Below are positions 34,085 to 43,287 of a stretch of 64,000 nucleotides of DNA, piece by piece. Position 1 is the stretch's first letter. Each line of letters begins with the position of its first letter. The DNA is from Alphaproteobacteria bacterium. Lineage in GTDB: Bacteria; Pseudomonadota; Alphaproteobacteria; Rs-D84. A model generated the notes under the pieces. It did not search any database. It saw only the letters and a list, made by a program, of their open reading frames with translations, and had not been told where the DNA came from. The DNA lies in assembly GCA_017503725.1 (NCBI GenBank), contig JAFVSL010000011.1:71847-135846 (forward strand). The letters are read 5' to 3'. Made by a program: the position numbers and the translations under genes.

Positions 34085-34113
34085 TTGCAATATTTTTTTT
34101 CTGTTGCTATTCT
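34085..34113 (+). promoter_or_regulatory. Promoter of the large prepilin-like cluster
   Basis: TTGCAA (34085-34090), a 17-base spacer and TATTCT (34108-34113). Seven bases later is an ATG directly followed by a TAG stop (34121-34126), a minimal start-stop. The real start is TTG at 34142. Confidence 0.65.
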
Positions 34114-34141
34114 GTGAAATATGTAGGGGGCGTTTAAACAA

Positions 34142-35497
34142 TTGCGTAAACAATCGGGAAATTTTTTAGTCCAGGCATTATTGGCATTAACCTTGATTTT
34201 TGCCTTTATACCGTTTATTGCGACGCAGCTTGCGGCCCGTAATGTTGATGCGCAAATGTATTCGTCAACCCGCCAGATTAACAATGCGTCCACCGCGGCG
34301 CGTATATTTATTCGCGAAAACGCACGACTGATTTCATACGGTCAAACGGTTGTTGCCGGTGATGATTTTGCGGATTTGTTGGAACCATATGGATTGCCAC
34401 TGGGGTTTGTGCCACACACCCCCCTGGGCCAGGATATAATTCTGGTTATAAACAAGACACCAACCGATGTGTCGGCATATTTGGATGTGACCGGCGGCGA
34501 TTTATCAGAATTAAAGTTGGCGGAATTGGCGCGCCGAATTGGATTTTATGCATCGCGTGTTGATGATGGTGTGCGTGTCGGAATTGTGTTAACCGATGAC
34601 TATTCTGATATCGTCCGCCGGAACGAGCCGGATTTGGATAACAGCGGCTTTTTAACAAATATAGATATGGGGGATTTTTCATTTCGTAATGCGGGCAATG
34701 TCTTTGCGTCCAGTGGTGAATTTAACACGGCCCAGTTTACTACATTATCAATCGTTGGTACCGAATCCGGTCGCAAGGCGCAAAATGATATAAAAAACAT
34801 TACCGCTAATAAGACCGTGTTCCAAAGTCGTACCGGGGAAGCGGCATTGGCGCTGTCGCGCGGGACGTTGTTGTTGGGCTCGCTGGATGCACGCACCGTA
34901 TCCAAGTTTGGCGATATGGGAAACTTTACGGCAAATTCTGCGGCTGTTTATGATTTTTCTATGACGGCGGGTCGTACGGCGTTTACGGGGCCGGCCAAAT
35001 GGAATGTTCACGGCAATGTCGCATCAAACAAAATGAATTTTAGTGTTGAACGTCTGGACATAGATTCCTATTTAAACGTCACCCGTGGCCAGGATGTTTT
35101 TATAGACGCCGACACATTGGAATATAGCACCAAAAGCGGGATAGAGGCCGGCACCGTCTATGCATCAAATATCACCGTTCGTGATCAAACGTCCCAGGGT
35201 TTATCGGGTGGCGCGTCGGGTGCAACGATTTTGGATATCCGTCCGGCGGGTGTGTCGTTGTTGCCAGATGTTTTGATTGATTCTGTTAATAATGACGGAT
35301 TTAAAATTTTAAAAACCCCGAACGCGGACAATGGCGATACAATAACGTGCAAGGATATTATTATTGATTTTGGTGGTGTTTATAATTCTAAATCTTTGGC
35401 CCAGAATTTAATTTGCCAATATGTTTTTTGGCAACGTCTGGAACACAGAATAAAAATAAAACAATGTTTAATGGCGGGTGGCGGTGACTGTATTTAA
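34142..35497 (+). CDS. Large prepilin-like secreted protein 1
   Basis: A 451-aa protein beginning at TTG, with AGGGGG about 11 bases ahead. The N-terminus MRKQSG / NFLVQ followed by a 20-residue hydrophobic helix looks like a type IV prepilin leader with Gln at +5 instead of Glu. The rest is extracellular in character, beta-rich, with repeated short patterns such as the mixed GNVFASSGEF and AGRTAFTGPAKW stretches, like PilV-type adhesin tips or large minor pseudopilins. It is the first of three adjacent genes of the same kind. The end overlaps the next gene by 20 bases. Proposed role: pilus-tip or surface structure; partner assembly genes are not in view. Confidence 0.72.
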   Translation: MRKQSGNFLVQALLALTLIFAFIPFIATQLAARNVDAQMYSSTRQINNASTAARIFIRENARLISYGQTVVAGDDFADLLEPYGLPLGFVPHTPLGQDIILVINKTPTDVSAYLDVTGGDLSELKLAELARRIGFYASRVDDGVRVGIVLTDDYSDIVRRNEPDLDNSGFLTNIDMGDFSFRNAGNVFASSGEFNTAQFTTLSIVGTESGRKAQNDIKNITANKTVFQSRTGEAALALSRGTLLLGSLDARTVSKFGDMGNFTANSAAVYDFSMTAGRTAFTGPAKWNVHGNVASNKMNFSVERLDIDSYLNVTRGQDVFIDADTLEYSTKSGIEAGTVYASNITVRDQTSQGLSGGASGATILDIRPAGVSLLPDVLIDSVNNDGFKILKTPNADNGDTITCKDIIIDFGGVYNSKSLAQNLICQYVFWQRLEHRIKIKQCLMAGGGDCI

Positions 35498-36689
35498 AAC
35501 AAAGATTTTTTTCAATGAAAATCGTGGTGCCAGTGTTATGGAAGTCCTGCTGGCGCTGGGGATTGTTGCGCTGGCGACGCCGTTTGTATATTCCCAAATT
35601 TCGCGCAGTACCCAAACCGTACGCGATATGGCGCACGCCAAGCAGATTATGGATGTTCGCGACAATGTTTTGAACTTTGTCCGTATGAACCAAGACAAAT
35701 GGCCGGACGTTGCACAAATCAGATTGGACGAAGATGAATTGCGTGCAATATCTGATATGCCGGTTGCGGGATTGATTGATAAATATTCTGTGCGTGGTGC
35801 GACAATCACAGATGTTTATTTGGCGTATGAAATCGGTGATGATTTAATGGCGACCGCCCGCATTGCGTCGCATATCGGTTCAGACGCGGCGGTTGTGTCG
35901 GATGACGGTGTGGCGTATGGCGCATCTTGGGCGGCGGCGGCGCCGGATTTTGCGCCGGGCGATTTGGTTTATCGTATAACGCGTGATGTTTCTGGGTCTG
36001 ATACATCGCGATATTTGCATCGTGCAACATCGGGCGAAGATAAATTAAATGTTATGTTCCGTGATTTAAATATGGGTGGGTACAATGTGTATAATACCGC
36101 GTCCATCCTTGCAGATTCGGTGCGTTCAAATAATGCCACCGCATTTTTTGTAAACGCAGATGATATAACGGCGGAAAATGTATATTTCTCGTCTGGGGCA
36201 AATATGGACGGTGGCGATGTCTTTATTAACAATATGCGTGTATCTGGGGATATAACGGGCTTTAAAAATATTTATGCCGATAAAATGAATGGTACAACAT
36301 ACACAACGTCTGGTCGTATTATCGCGGACAAGGCAACGGTTGCAAATTCAATAAATATTTCGCGTGATTTGGTCTTGAAATCAGATTCGACCAAAACAAT
36401 AAGTGGTTTTACAGGCATTACAACCGGGACGGTTCTGGCACCATTTTTATCCACCGAAGAAATTGTTTTTTACGAAGATTTTGGCCTAACGGTATCTGGT
36501 GAATTGTTAATGTCAACGGTTGCGCCATTACAGATTGGCCGATGGGTATTTCCATCAACAACCCCGCCACGTTTTTCACGATTTACCATATCGCGAACAA
36601 CCAATCCGTCTATGCCAGATGTGTCAGAATTTAACGCAATAATGAAATCTGGTTGGATGCAGACCGAAACAATAATACCAACGGAATAA
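35478..36689 (+). CDS. Large prepilin-like secreted protein 2
   Basis: A 403-aa paralogue, starting at GTG 35478 (or GTG 35484) inside the end of the previous gene. The prepilin site is NRG / ASVME with Glu at +5, followed by the helix VLLALGIVALATPFVYS, which also keeps a proline as in pilins. The extracellular part includes FRDLNMGGYNVYNTASI, resembling a segment of protein 1 (MGDFSFRNAGNVFASSG), so the family shares a repeat that places strands in a beta-solenoid. No cysteine-rich portion is present. Same operon, same inferred surface role. Confidence 0.72.
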   Translation: MAVTVFKTKIFFNENRGASVMEVLLALGIVALATPFVYSQISRSTQTVRDMAHAKQIMDVRDNVLNFVRMNQDKWPDVAQIRLDEDELRAISDMPVAGLIDKYSVRGATITDVYLAYEIGDDLMATARIASHIGSDAAVVSDDGVAYGASWAAAAPDFAPGDLVYRITRDVSGSDTSRYLHRATSGEDKLNVMFRDLNMGGYNVYNTASILADSVRSNNATAFFVNADDITAENVYFSSGANMDGGDVFINNMRVSGDITGFKNIYADKMNGTTYTTSGRIIADKATVANSINISRDLVLKSDSTKTISGFTGITTGTVLAPFLSTEEIVFYEDFGLTVSGELLMSTVAPLQIGRWVFPSTTPPRFSRFTISRTTNPSMPDVSEFNAIMKSGWMQTETIIPTE

Positions 36690-36690
36690 G

Positions 36691-38022
36691 ATGAAAAAAA
36701 GATACGGTATTTTTTCTGATTTTATACATAACCCCGCGCGGGGCGGTATGCTGGTTGAATTATTGCTAAGTGTTGCGCTGGCGGCATTGGTGATTCCCTT
36801 TATCTTTCAGTATCATCAGAACGCGGCCATTCGCACCCAGAATATTGCAATAACGCAAAATATGAATGCGGTTCAAAATGTTCTGGAACGGTATATTGTT
36901 GAAAATCGTACTGAATTATTGCGTACGGTTGGCAAAAATATAACGCGTGTAAATATTGCAGATTTAACAGAATATGGTTTGTCGCCAACTCTTGTTCAGG
37001 ATGCCGATAAATATCAGTTGCGTATCTTAAAATCAACCGACGCCACGGGCAGTGCGACCCTGCAAGGCGTTGTTGTTTATACGTCCCCAGATATTACACC
37101 AATTCGTACCCGCGAAATTGTAAATATCGGTGGGGCGAATATGGGTTTTGTTGATGGTACGCGTGCATATGGCGCGTTTGGTGCGTGGCGTAATGATGTT
37201 TCTGATATCGGTATTGATGCCCACGATGGTATTGTGGGTACCACATCGGTAAAGCGTGATGCGGCATTGTATTTGTCGCGGTTACCATCTGCAAACATAG
37301 ATGATGCAACGATGATGTCGCCATTTAATTTGGGTGGTCACGATATTATAAACGCCCGGTTCTTTGATGCGTCTTCTATTCAGTTTGCAGAAGATTTAAA
37401 TATAAAAACCGGCGCGATTCGTGATTTGATTTTTCAGAATCGCACGGCGATTGATACAACGTATACATCTGAAACCGCAACGGTATCCGGGGGGCTGTCA
37501 TCAGATGGTCGTACGATGGAGGTTTCAGGTAAATTCTTGCTTGCGGACGTGGGCAAGTTTTCATCATTCACGGTTGGTGATTTATGGACGTCGACGATGA
37601 CACTGTCCGGATTGTCAATCAGTGCATATGATGCGTATTATCGCGAACAGCCCGCTGTATTAAAGATTGCTGGTTCCCTGGATATGACGGCGGGGCGTAT
37701 AGAATCACTTTATACAACGGTTGGTTTTGCGGGGTCGATTACACCGCGCCTGGTTGTGTTTGACAGAATAGAAGATTCTAAGAATTCGAATTACTATTGG
37801 GACGTGGATACGTCGTCGGCAAACTTTGCGGACGTGACGTTGGCGGAACTTAATCGCCTGGCAACATTGGCGGCACATTTCGAGAAGATTCCCGGCACAG
37901 ACAGCACCCAATTATTTGGTGGTGTTGCCGCGAACAAGAATGCGACGGCGGCGGATTTTATGAATGTCATTCGTGAAATCCAGACGCGTGTTCGTGCGAA
38001 ATATCGCCTGTTGAATTTGTAA
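36691..38022 (+). CDS. Large prepilin-like secreted protein 3
   Basis: A 443-aa protein starting one base after the previous stop. The long leader ends ARG / GMLVE with Glu at +5, then LLLSVALAALVIPFIF forms the hydrophobic helix. The extracellular part repeats the family block MSPFNLGGHDIINARFFDASSI. The C-terminal 80 residues (from FADVTLAELNRLATL) are helical and differ from the other two. The three genes form one operon with a shared promoter at 34085. Triplets of such long pseudopilins are not a layout I know from standard type II or type IV systems. Confidence 0.72.
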   Translation: MKKRYGIFSDFIHNPARGGMLVELLLSVALAALVIPFIFQYHQNAAIRTQNIAITQNMNAVQNVLERYIVENRTELLRTVGKNITRVNIADLTEYGLSPTLVQDADKYQLRILKSTDATGSATLQGVVVYTSPDITPIRTREIVNIGGANMGFVDGTRAYGAFGAWRNDVSDIGIDAHDGIVGTTSVKRDAALYLSRLPSANIDDATMMSPFNLGGHDIINARFFDASSIQFAEDLNIKTGAIRDLIFQNRTAIDTTYTSETATVSGGLSSDGRTMEVSGKFLLADVGKFSSFTVGDLWTSTMTLSGLSISAYDAYYREQPAVLKIAGSLDMTAGRIESLYTTVGFAGSITPRLVVFDRIEDSKNSNYYWDVDTSSANFADVTLAELNRLATLAAHFEKIPGTDSTQLFGGVAANKNATAADFMNVIREIQTRVRAKYRLLNL

Positions 38023-38038
38023 TTATTTGTGGTATAAG
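38011..38038 (+). promoter_or_regulatory. Promoter of the zinc-ribbon gene
   Basis: TTGAAT (38011-38016), a 16-base spacer and TATAAG (38033-38038), placed at the end of the upstream gene. Seven bases separate the -10 from the ATG, so the mRNA should be leaderless. Confidence 0.6.
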
Positions 38039-38045
38039 TACTGAT

Positions 38046-38570
38046 ATGAAAGTAACGTGTGATTTTTGTAAAACAGAATATAATACGCCATCACGTGCGG
38101 GTACATCGGTGCGTTGCGCGGTGTGTGGCAATACATGGACGGTTCCAATGCCCGCGCGCAAGAATGCGTTTTTAATGTTTTTTGCGTCTTTGTGTGCATT
38201 GTTGTCTGTAATCGTGTTTGTTATTGCGGTTGTCGTCACGCACAAGCCGAATCCGGAACGCGACGCCCCATTGATTGCGCGCGTAACCGGGCACGAAATT
38301 GTGACAAACGACGACGGTGCCCGTAATTTAAAGGTGTCTGGTACGGTCTATAACCAGACGTCAGACATCTATGGTATGCCGGATATAATGATTGTTTTGC
38401 GTGATGCGGACGGCCACACAATTTCAAGCCAGAAATTTATGCCATCTGCGACATTGATTGATGCGGGCGGCACATCAGATTTCACATATACTTTGTCTGG
38501 TCCGGTATCACCGAATATAAAAAGTATAGATGTACGCTTGGTCGTCGATGGGGGGCAAGATGAAAAATAA
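38046..38570 (+). CDS. MJ0042-type zinc-ribbon membrane protein
   Basis: A 174-aa protein. The N-terminal zinc ribbon has CDFC and CAVC pairs (C5, C8, C25, C28) of the MJ0042 type common in alphaproteobacteria. A membrane helix follows (about 43-67, FFASLCALLSVIVFVIAVVV), and the periplasmic part (about 75-174) resembles the DUF3426/FxLYD fold, with a VSGTVYNQT strand. Membrane zinc-ribbon proteins of this kind have no firm role. The end overlaps the next gene by 11 bases. Translation is probably leaderless. Confidence 0.78.
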   Translation: MKVTCDFCKTEYNTPSRAGTSVRCAVCGNTWTVPMPARKNAFLMFFASLCALLSVIVFVIAVVVTHKPNPERDAPLIARVTGHEIVTNDDGARNLKVSGTVYNQTSDIYGMPDIMIVLRDADGHTISSQKFMPSATLIDAGGTSDFTYTLSGPVSPNIKSIDVRLVVDGGQDEK

Positions 38571-39030
38571 AATATACTCTGTTTTGCTTGGTTGCATATT
38601 GTCTGTGGCGGCAAATGCGGCAACGGAAACGCCGATACAGCCACGTGTATCAATTTTTTCCACCAGCACCGATTGGGAGGCCGTAACCGGTCGCCCCTTG
38701 AATGAGTATTATGGCACGTTTCGTGGTAAATCACCTTTGATTGGGCGTGGATTGATGTTGTACTATCTGGATGGCTTCCCGTGTTATGGCCTTGGCGGCA
38801 GTGTTCAGGCCTGGGTCGCACCTAACGGTGAATCATCGCATCGGTTGCGCTTGGCCTGTGTGGCGGCACCCAAGACGATAAACTTTGCGTGGGTTCACGC
38901 ATCGCGTGACGCGGACGATGAAACGACAACGGGAATTTTAACGTGTGAAATTGATGGCGATGGTGGTCGTGACTTTGAAATTGACTTGTCGCGCTGTACA
39001 CGTGGACCCGATTGGGATGATTATGAATAA
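38560..39030 (+). CDS. Hypothetical exported protein, 156 aa
   Basis: A signal peptide (MKNKIYSVLLGCILSVAANA) is followed by a mature part of about 135 residues with four or five cysteines and no known domain. The N-terminal Pro-rich TPIQPRVSIFSTS segment is followed by a globular region containing GFPCYGLGGSVQAW. The GGGGGG ribosome site before ATG 38560, inside the end of the zinc-ribbon gene, decides the start. An upstream start at 38530 lacks a ribosome site. Its function is unknown; it is co-transcribed with the zinc-ribbon gene and the RluD-family gene. Confidence 0.65.
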   Translation: MKNKIYSVLLGCILSVAANAATETPIQPRVSIFSTSTDWEAVTGRPLNEYYGTFRGKSPLIGRGLMLYYLDGFPCYGLGGSVQAWVAPNGESSHRLRLACVAAPKTINFAWVHASRDADDETTTGILTCEIDGDGGRDFEIDLSRCTRGPDWDDYE

Positions 39031-39044
39031 GGGTTTTGTTTTTT

Positions 39045-40004
39045 ATGTCAGATATTCGCGAATTTGTTGTAGATGATGAAAATGTGGGTGTGCGTGTTGA
39101 TAAATTCTTATCCGCGCAAATGCCCGAATTTTCGCGCAGTGAAATTCAAAAATTTACCGTCACGCGGGGTGTCGCGCCGATAAAGTTTTCCGACAAGACA
39201 CGTGCCGGTGATGTGTTTTGTGTGACGGTACCGGCCCTGCAAACGGAAAATGCAACCGACAATATTTCATCAGATTTTGATTTAGATATTTTATTCGAAG
39301 ATGACGATATTATCGTGATAAATAAACCGCGCGGTGTTGTTATGTATCCGTCGGCTGGTAATAAAACGGGAACATTGGTTCAAAATATCTTGGCGCATAC
39401 ACATTTATCGGCATTGGGCGGGGATACGCGCCCCGGCGTTGTTCACAGACTGGACAAGGATACCAGTGGTGTTATGGTTTTTGCAAAATCTGATGCGGCA
39501 TATCGCGGCTTGGTAAAGATGTTTTCACAGCACGATTTAACCCGCAAATACGTGTGTTTTGCCTGGGGGGTACCAAATTGGGAAGATGCCACAATAACCG
39601 GAAATATCGCGCGTTCATCCCGCAATCGCCAGAAAATGACAATGGTAAAATCTGGGGGTAAACCCGCCCATACCGATGTTGCGGTTATAAACGCGTTTCC
39701 GCGCGCGGGCGTGACCCAGTTTCGTTGTACATTGATGACGGGGCGCACACACCAGATACGTGTTCATTTATCTGCGCACGGTTTCCCGGTTTTGTGTGAT
39801 CCGATTTATGGACGCGGTGCGTCACGCCTGGGGTCGGTGCGTGATGCGGATTTGTTGGATTTTTTGCGTAACCACGATGGCCAGATGTTGCACGCCGAAT
39901 TATTGGAATTTACGCATCCTGTAACGGGTGAATTGATGCGTTTTAAAACACGCCTGCCCGACGATATGGAAGAATTAAGATATTTGCTGTCTGAAATTGG
40001 ATAA
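39045..40004 (+). CDS. 23S rRNA pseudouridine synthase, RluD/RluC family
   Basis: Isomerises uridines in 23S rRNA. An N-terminal S4 RNA-binding domain (about 10-70, VRVDKFLSAQM and SRSEIQKF) is followed by the pseudouridine synthase domain with the catalytic aspartate in HRLDKDTSG. GRTHQIRVHLSAHGFPVLCDPIYG is the family end motif. At 319 aa it fits RluD (positions 1911/1915/1917) rather than RluC, but the specificity is not certain from motifs. The ATG at 39045 is preferred over a TTG nine bases upstream. Confidence 0.9.
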   Translation: MSDIREFVVDDENVGVRVDKFLSAQMPEFSRSEIQKFTVTRGVAPIKFSDKTRAGDVFCVTVPALQTENATDNISSDFDLDILFEDDDIIVINKPRGVVMYPSAGNKTGTLVQNILAHTHLSALGGDTRPGVVHRLDKDTSGVMVFAKSDAAYRGLVKMFSQHDLTRKYVCFAWGVPNWEDATITGNIARSSRNRQKMTMVKSGGKPAHTDVAVINAFPRAGVTQFRCTLMTGRTHQIRVHLSAHGFPVLCDPIYGRGASRLGSVRDADLLDFLRNHDGQMLHAELLEFTHPVTGELMRFKTRLPDDMEELRYLLSEIG

Positions 40005-40086
40005 TTAAGCGATTTTTGCACTATTTTTCCCTTTCCAAAGTCTTGGTTTTATGTTAGAATAAAACAAAAGTATATGGAGTTTGGGA

Positions 40087-43000
40087 ATGTCATTCTTGAA
40101 AAAAACTGTTAGTGTATTGGCTGTTTTTGCCGTATTTCCGGCGGCTTTTGCGGTGACCGCGCGCCCCAGTGTGATGAACACTGCAACGGCTACGTCGCGT
40201 CGTTTGCCGACGCTGACGGCATACATCAATTCTGCGACGACGTCGACATCAACAACAACGTCTTCGTCGACGATGTCTGACACCGAATGTGTAGATGCTT
40301 ATACCGAATGTATGAAGGGCGAAGATGTCTGTGGCCCAGAATTCGAAGAATGTACAACCCGTAAACTGTTTCACGGCAAGATGCCAATGTGCTTGAATGT
40401 ATTGTCCCAGTGTTCATCGGCTGGCGTTAATGATTTGTTTGGCACATCTGCGATTTCCGCGCTTGGTAATATCAAGACCACGGATTCTGCGACGGGTGAA
40501 ATTTTGGATTACACATACCCAACTGATGGCAGTGCGATGGGGCAATGGATATCGGCGGCGGCCATTAACAACCAATATGATACATCAACCTGTGTGAAAC
40601 GTTATACGTCCTGTTTGAACAAGGAAAGTGTTTGTGGTGCCGATTTTGAATTGTGTACATCCACCAAAGATTTCAAGAAACAGGCTTTGTTCTGTGATTC
40701 AACATTGGCCCGCTGTCAAAGTGCGGGTGTGCGCGAATTGTTTGGCACATATCCGTGGACCCCGTCCAGTGCAACCGTTGGTGGTCGCGTGGCGTCTATG
40801 ATTGAAGACGGTGCACAATTGGCGGCAATGAATGCGGTTTCAACGTGTTACAAGGTTGTAGAACAGTGTTTCTTGGGTGCGTGTACGGCCAATCCATTCC
40901 GCTGTATCGAGGGTTCAACCCTTGAAACGGTAATGGCGGCAAATATGGCGTCTGAAACACCTGAAAATACAACGGCGGTATCAACGTCATCTGATACGGT
41001 TTCAAAAAGTGATGTTAATCGCTATCTGAAAACATCTTGTTTGGATACGATTGGTGCGAATAAATATTGCCATATGACATTCCGCGAAAAAACACCGACC
41101 AAGGGCGAATTGTCTGATATCGACGCCCAAGAAGAAGTGTTTGAGGCGGCAATTGATCAACGCAAAAAATATGTTGATTCAAAAATTCAGGATATAATGC
41201 AGAAATTTGACACCCGTGCCAAGAATAAGTGTTCTGAAACAATTCGCGCGTGTGCAATGCGCACCTGTGGCGAGGGGATTGGTTCCGTATGCTATACATC
41301 TGTATTTAATGGATCCGATGAATCTATTAACAAGGAATCCACACACGCCCAGATTAAACGCGGTTGTGAATCAATTGTTAATACCGACACAAATTGTCAG
41401 TATGCCTATGCCTCTGTCAAGAATCAGGCCTATTCATATGCATATTTGAATGACAATGTATTTGATACATTGTTCCCGGTATATGATGAAACGGCAAAGT
41501 CTGATCCAATTGGCGTTGTTGCATCATTAAACGCAACGCTGTCCAATAATTACAGTATGGCGGCAATTGCTGAGATGAAGAAACAGTGTCAATCCGTCGC
41601 GACCAATTGTGTCAAGACTATGTGTGGTACGGACTATGTAAATTGCTATCGCAATCGTACGGATATTGTTGGCAATTTGACACAATCTGGTGATGCAGAC
41701 TTTGACAAATCAATGAACAAGGTTGGTGGTGTTCTGGATTACACAATCGTATTGGGCCTGTGTATGAATACGGTAAAGGCGGCCGATGTTTGTGATGAAC
41801 ACCTTAAAATCGAACAGGCGCGTCTGGCCCAGGGTGCAAACCTTAGCAATAATTGGGGTAATTCGGCATCCGTTCGTGATGGCTGGATTGATGCAGGTGG
41901 TGCCAAGTCTGTAACGGTTGACACGGAAACCGTGCAAAAGGTTGACGCCAACGGTAATAAAATCTGTTCAAATTCCAAGGGGTACGAGGGTGTTTGTTAT
42001 GACGTTGATACCGACGGCGACGTATATGACGAACCGGTTATGGAATCATATAAATCATATCTGACGAACCAGTCTGCAAACACATTGTTCCGCGAACTGA
42101 TTTCAGATATTGAATACGAGGCCCAGGCAAAATATAACGCCAAATTGACCAAGCAACAGAATATGTGTATGTCGGCCAATTCTGGCGGTGTAATGGGTAA
42201 AAATGATTTGGCTTCTACATTTATGTGGGCAAAATTAAAGAATAACAAGGTTCCGACCAACTATGCAACGGCCGGTCTGAAGCCGAACCAGGTTGTGGCC
42301 AGTAACGAATTGTATGGTTCATTCTGTCGTGTACGTGTGAACATTCAATCCGATGACAAAGATATCCAAGATGCCATCAACAAGGGCGCAGATTGGGCAA
42401 CGGCATACTTTGCGGCCGGCGACGCCTTTACCTGTGGCAGTTGGATAAGCGGTGATGATTTGGAAGAAATTGCCGAAATTGTTGGCGCGGATGCCCGTGC
42501 AGACAAAGAAAAGACTCAGGCTAAAAACCTTGAATGGTGGTTGGCGCCAATTGCGGCGATTGGAACGGGTGTTGGTGGCGCATACCTGGGGGCGGGAATT
42601 GCAAACGGTGACGTATTTGGCAAACTGTCCGGTCTGAATTCTAACAAGAAAGCGACAGAAAAAAGCCAGGAAGAATTGATTAAAGACTGTAAGCATGCCG
42701 CTGACAAAGCAGATGATGAAACAGGGAAAACATTTTCTTGGACTGATGTAGCTATCAGAAATGCCGAAGTAGCCGGTGTTGACGATAGTTTCATAGAAAA
42801 AGTCAAAGCAGAAAAGAAAACTTATAGAGAAGCATATGATAAATACGAAGTATGCAAAGATTCAACAGAAGCAGACTGCGCAGATCACAAAACTGCACCA
42901 GAGCGTCTTAGTCTGAATAATGCATTGAAAGAATTGGGCGAAGCCTGTGATTTTGTAGATGTTACAAAAGAAGAAAAAGACTCGGCCAAGAAAACGCAAA

Positions 43001-43212
43001 CGGCGGCGGGTGTAACTGGTGCGGTAACGGCGGTTGCCGGTGGTGTGATGACATTCTTTGCGACCAAGGCAATTAAAAACGCCATCCTGGACAAGGCCGA
43101 ACAAGAGGCATATGATACCTTTATGAATGAAATTGGTAATCATATCTATTGTTATATCGGCGGTGAAGAGGCCGGCCAATACGGCGACGTCATCACCACC
43201 AGTATGGAATAA
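40087..43212 (+). CDS. Very large secreted cysteine-rich protein with tandem repeats
   Basis: A 1041-aa exported protein. The signal peptide (LKKTVSVLAVFAVFPAAFA) is followed by a Ser/Thr-rich linker and two tandem modules (about 60-125 and 165-230). Each has four spaced cysteines followed by LF.CLNVLSQCSSAGVNDLFGT-like ends. More cysteine pairs are scattered to about residue 640. A hydrophobic Gly/Ala-rich stretch (about 817-840) and a second (about 973-1000) look like membrane segments near the C-terminus. Codons in about 42670-42940 differ from the rest (AGA for Arg, GCA-rich), suggesting an inserted or transferred piece. I recognise no family. It probably spans the outer membrane or is surface-exposed. 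Confidence 0.7.
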   Translation: MSFLKKTVSVLAVFAVFPAAFAVTARPSVMNTATATSRRLPTLTAYINSATTSTSTTTSSSTMSDTECVDAYTECMKGEDVCGPEFEECTTRKLFHGKMPMCLNVLSQCSSAGVNDLFGTSAISALGNIKTTDSATGEILDYTYPTDGSAMGQWISAAAINNQYDTSTCVKRYTSCLNKESVCGADFELCTSTKDFKKQALFCDSTLARCQSAGVRELFGTYPWTPSSATVGGRVASMIEDGAQLAAMNAVSTCYKVVEQCFLGACTANPFRCIEGSTLETVMAANMASETPENTTAVSTSSDTVSKSDVNRYLKTSCLDTIGANKYCHMTFREKTPTKGELSDIDAQEEVFEAAIDQRKKYVDSKIQDIMQKFDTRAKNKCSETIRACAMRTCGEGIGSVCYTSVFNGSDESINKESTHAQIKRGCESIVNTDTNCQYAYASVKNQAYSYAYLNDNVFDTLFPVYDETAKSDPIGVVASLNATLSNNYSMAAIAEMKKQCQSVATNCVKTMCGTDYVNCYRNRTDIVGNLTQSGDADFDKSMNKVGGVLDYTIVLGLCMNTVKAADVCDEHLKIEQARLAQGANLSNNWGNSASVRDGWIDAGGAKSVTVDTETVQKVDANGNKICSNSKGYEGVCYDVDTDGDVYDEPVMESYKSYLTNQSANTLFRELISDIEYEAQAKYNAKLTKQQNMCMSANSGGVMGKNDLASTFMWAKLKNNKVPTNYATAGLKPNQVVASNELYGSFCRVRVNIQSDDKDIQDAINKGADWATAYFAAGDAFTCGSWISGDDLEEIAEIVGADARADKEKTQAKNLEWWLAPIAAIGTGVGGAYLGAGIANGDVFGKLSGLNSNKKATEKSQEELIKDCKHAADKADDETGKTFSWTDVAIRNAEVAGVDDSFIEKVKAEKKTYREAYDKYEVCKDSTEADCADHKTAPERLSLNNALKELGEACDFVDVTKEEKDSAKKTQTAAGVTGAVTAVAGGVMTFFATKAIKNAILDKAEQEAYDTFMNEIGNHIYCYIGGEEAGQYGDVITTSME

Positions 43213-43215
43213 ATG

Positions 43216-43246
43216 AAAAAAATCCCCCTGTCCGGGGGATTTTTTT
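43216..43246 (+). terminator. Terminator of the large cysteine-rich gene
   Basis: AATCCCCC / GGGGGATT with a TGTC loop and seven T residues. Confidence 0.85.
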
Positions 43247-43251
43247 GATAC

Positions 43252-43280
43252 TTGCAAAACGTTATATTTTACCCTAGAAT
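43252..43280 (+). promoter_or_regulatory. Promoter of the PBP1a gene
   Basis: TTGCAA (43252-43257), a 17-base spacer and TAGAAT (43275-43280), ending seven bases before the ATG. Predicted leaderless mRNA. Confidence 0.7.
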
Positions 43281-43287
43281 TTAATCT

